From Hyphomonas sp. (lineage in GTDB: Bacteria > Pseudomonadota > Alphaproteobacteria > Caulobacterales > Hyphomonadaceae), in NCBI GenBank assembly GCA_024743015.1, contig JANSXJ010000035.1:1-17009 (forward strand): a stretch of 17,009 nt of DNA. Reading direction: 5' to 3'. This document shows, piece by piece, positions 16,001 to 17,009 of this stretch. Positions within the stretch are counted from its first letter, which is position 1, and each line of letters opens with the position of its first letter. The notes under the pieces are model-generated. The model was not told where the DNA came from, did not search any database, and saw only the letters and a list, made by a program, of their open reading frames with translations. Both the position numbers and the translations under genes were made by a program.

Positions 16001-16237
16001 AGCTCTTATCGCGACTTCGTGTCAGGGAATCCGATCATTCAGGAAGAGATTGGCTTCCTTGATGCCTCGTTCAAATGGGACATCACGGATCAGGTTCAGC
16101 TCGGCGTGCTGGGGGCCAACCTGCTCGATACGAAAGCGTTTGCGAGCCAGCAGGTCGACCAGTCCGGTCAGCGCTATGCGCGGTCCAGCTTCGTCAATGA
16201 CCGTCGCTTCGAAGTGTCGTTGCGATACGCCTTCTAA
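13007..16237 (+). CDS. TonB-dependent receptor (Xanthomonas/Caulobacter subfamily), probable oligosaccharide importer
   Basis: This is a 1076-aa outer-membrane beta-barrel receptor. The GTG start is supported by GAGGGAG 8 nt upstream. Residues 1-36 form a long signal peptide (basic start, TLLGTTALFAAFGAQSAWA|Q). An acidic stretch (about 37-59) leads into the TonB box DVIVVQGV (60-67). The plug domain (about 75-200) shows SITASDVSQLPDLSVAEALARVPGV, IIRGLQYVRSEFNGRDA and MIEGGISGVVNLRT. The rest is barrel, ending in the C-terminal signature RRFEVSLRYAF with a terminal Phe. This large-receptor subfamily imports plant or algal glycan fragments in Caulobacter and Xanthomonas. Xylose genes, a GH3 enzyme and a shared operator suggest a xylose-containing oligosaccharide; the substrate is inferred. 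It is divergent from the halogenase operon. Confidence 0.95.
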   Translation: MKSKLKIGRKGPNKLTLLGTTALFAAFGAQSAWAQADDQAEDAQVENVSDNTTDEEARQDVIVVQGVRGALQTARNLKRDSDTFVDSITASDVSQLPDLSVAEALARVPGVVTQRFELGGSDGDFPSPEGSGNIIRGLQYVRSEFNGRDAFSANGGRALEWASIPPELIGAVDVFKNQRADMIEGGISGVVNLRTLEPFDRDGLVAVAIADGTYTDLAEEWSPGFSAVLGNRWETDSGEFGLLGSFSTSELNSAIHGFQYGPLLALDNQFNPGSTIALPGGWQARDVEFQRERDSYYLAGQWRAPDGNTELTVKAVRVENATQSDERTFEFFTDAESFQNWEFLGLGSGFNLRPFTSDGISSCNGSNEALVGPPGFCEITTPVDGSLFDRGVVSNGLRDWLGDSATGTGSLGTPFQSLAVYEARESVTQDISANLKWRANDQWFFEFDTHYTEAEATLDRLWNGGNHFGDYAFDFTDPMNPAVSLFQTGTQLQSWVPRGGQPNVAPTSFADPNTAYILYAADQFEDNTGDLFAIRGDAEYEFENEGWFDSVKFGARFSEREQVNRSAGLNWGGIAPPWSGGYLPYANRSDPDAFEVFDFSDFQRGGVFVGDDTSVVFPSRTQMQNYDAFLESLLNEPLIPNFVNSEGNVQIGEWTPLKQNGVIDYANRGVDGLVNEQTTNLYGMVKFGEEFENGQALSGNFGVRYVSTEISGGGIQSYGEFAEIQPGDDPASNPRTYLPELAAYLDVANESLTIDNEYEYWLPSLNVKWDLTDEMLIRFAASQSITPPNIDQLNASRNQRGVLSFQTDPNPAPGSAAGVIDIVPNEIRIEGGNPTLSPIEATNIDLSFEWYFGDDGQFTVSAFYKDIKDIIVYGETNVGTIVLDGYTIPITFAGNTNLNDGKVQGVEFAYQQFYTDLPGIFGNLGLQANLTLLESEATALPPFTDGDGDGFPDDPTTVLRYGIDELLGLSDISGNLIGIYQDDRFEARLAYNWRSDYFSSYRDFVSGNPIIQEEIGFLDASFKWDITDQVQLGVLGANLLDTKAFASQQVDQSGQRYARSSFVNDRRFEVSLRYAF

Positions 16238-16241
16238 TCAT

Positions 16242-16265
16242 GAGTGCCGGCGAAAGCCGGCTCTC
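16242..16265 (+). repeat. Stable hairpin just after the TonB receptor gene
   Basis: GAG-T-GCCGGC pairs with GCCGGC-T-CTC around a GAAA tetraloop, with one internal T-T mismatch, starting 5 nt after the stop. Five A's follow rather than a T-run, so it is more likely an mRNA 3'-end stabilising structure than a terminator. Confidence 0.6.
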
Positions 16266-16276
16266 AAAAACACTCC

Positions 16277-16309
16277 AGGGAGGCCCTTACCGGCCTCCCT
16301 TTTTCTTTT
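16277..16309 (+). terminator. Intrinsic terminator between the receptor and the convergent dioxygenase gene
   Basis: A 9-bp perfect stem, AGGGAGGCC/GGCCTCCCT (16277-16285 with 16292-16300), has a 6-nt loop and a T-rich tail (16300-16309). On the opposite strand the same arm can also pair with GAGAGGCC around 16311-16318, and a T-run follows, so it may serve both convergent genes. Confidence 0.85.
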
Positions 16310-16323
16310 GGAGAGGCCAAAGA

Positions 16324-17001
16324 TCAGAAGCGGCGTTTCAGGTTTGCGATAACCTTGGAAAGCGTCAGCATTTCCGAAGACTGATCACCGAAGCGGCCCG
16401 CCATTTCAGCTCTTAGATTGATGAGGTCGAAAAGGATTTCCCGGTCTTCGACGCGGCGAACCCGGCTTTCGATCCAGCCGACGCAGACAAGGCGCTCACC
16501 CGATGTGACTTCGGCGACCTGATGCAGGCTCGATGAGGGATAGAGGACGAGATCACCCGCATCTGGTTTCAGAGATTGTGTCTGTCCGGCATGCTCGATA
16601 ACCAACTCGCCGCCTTCATAGGCTTCTGACGGAGACAGGAACAGCGTAAAGGAAAGGTCGGTTCTGAGACTGCCCTCTCCCGTCCGTCCAACCCGCATGA
16701 AGGGATTGTCGACGTGCATCCCATATCCGCCGCCTTTACTCGTCTTGCTAACAAGGATGGACGAAAACTTGTTCGGTTGCGCCGCCGCGCGCAGGATCGG
16801 ATGCGCGGAAATGGCGTCAAACAGGATCTGCTCGACTTTTGGACCGATCGATTGGGTCAAATCAGCTTGCTGATTGCGTTTGACCTGAGCGGCCACGCGG
16901 CCGGCAGTTTCTACGCCATCTTTCCAGACCAGCGCACCAAGCAATCCGTTCAACAGCTCCCTCTGATCGGCGTCGAGCACCTCGGCGATTGAAATAAGCA
17001 T
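16324..17001 (-). CDS. Fe(II)/2-oxoglutarate-dependent dioxygenase, PKHD-type (PiuC/YbiX family)
   Basis: The 225-aa length is about that of PiuC/YbiX proteins. The iron-binding facial triad is visible as His96 and Asp98 (GYGMHVDNP) and His160 (YPSSSLHQV). Arg170 (SGERLVCVGW) is the expected 2-oxoglutarate-binding residue. The N-terminus begins MLISIAEVLD, and the C-terminal helical tail (REILFDLINLRAEM, LTLSKVIANLKRRF) is typical of the family. The enzymes are hydroxylases of undefined substrate, and the genes often adjoin TonB-dependent receptors. Here it is convergent with the receptor. The ATG at 17001 has AGGG close upstream. Its promoter lies outside the window, so shared regulation cannot be judged. 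Confidence 0.92.
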   Translation of the reverse strand: MLISIAEVLDADQRELLNGLLGALVWKDGVETAGRVAAQVKRNQQADLTQSIGPKVEQILFDAISAHPILRAAAQPNKFSSILVSKTSKGGGYGMHVDNPFMRVGRTGEGSLRTDLSFTLFLSPSEAYEGGELVIEHAGQTQSLKPDAGDLVLYPSSSLHQVAEVTSGERLVCVGWIESRVRRVEDREILFDLINLRAEMAGRFGDQSSEMLTLSKVIANLKRRF

Positions 17002-17009
17002 GTTTCCCT

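Overview
The window looks like a carbohydrate-utilisation locus from an alphaproteobacterium, most likely a Caulobacterales/Maricaulales-type (Hyphomonadaceae-like) marine bacterium. The reasons are moderate-to-high GC, a large TonB-dependent receptor of the Xanthomonas/Caulobacter subfamily, a TPR protein and halogenase paralogs beside that receptor, and LacI-type operators resembling the xyl-box of Xanthomonas and Caulobacter. The genus is not determinable from this sequence.

Layout. (1) 1-1079, plus strand: the 3' part of a GH3 exo-beta-glucosidase/xylosidase ending in an ExoP-like C-terminal domain, followed by a strong intrinsic terminator. (2) 1242-2270, plus: a LacI-family sugar regulator. 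(3) 5691 down to 2282, minus: an operon of a secreted galactose-binding-like protein, xylB (xylulokinase) and xylA (xylose isomerase), headed by a 14-bp operator-like site (5790-5803). (4) 12692 down to 5889, minus: four tightly packed flavin-dependent 'tryptophan halogenase' paralogs, then an exported TPR protein carrying a TonB-box-like motif. (5) 13007-16237, plus: a 1076-aa TonB-dependent receptor, divergent from the halogenases. The shared 314-nt intergenic region has a perfect palindrome (12762-12775) nearly identical to the site in front of the xyl operon, plus a structured leader. (6) 17001 down to 16324, minus: a PiuC/YbiX-type Fe(II)/2-oxoglutarate dioxygenase, convergent with the receptor across a terminator.

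How the parts may fit (inference): the receptor imports a xylose-containing oligosaccharide, glycosidases such as the GH3 enzyme release xylose, and XylA and XylB feed it into the pentose phosphate pathway. The LacI protein would couple both transcription blocks through the shared operator. The unexplained part is why a xylose regulon contains four halogenase-fold flavoproteins. Three keep the FAD motif, catalytic Lys, WxWxIP motif and catalytic Glu-Ser. The fourth (9706-11151) is an intact reading frame that has lost all the halogenase-specific residues and looks like a pseudo-enzyme partner. The most notable signals are this set, the TonB-box-like motif in the TPR protein and the common operator.
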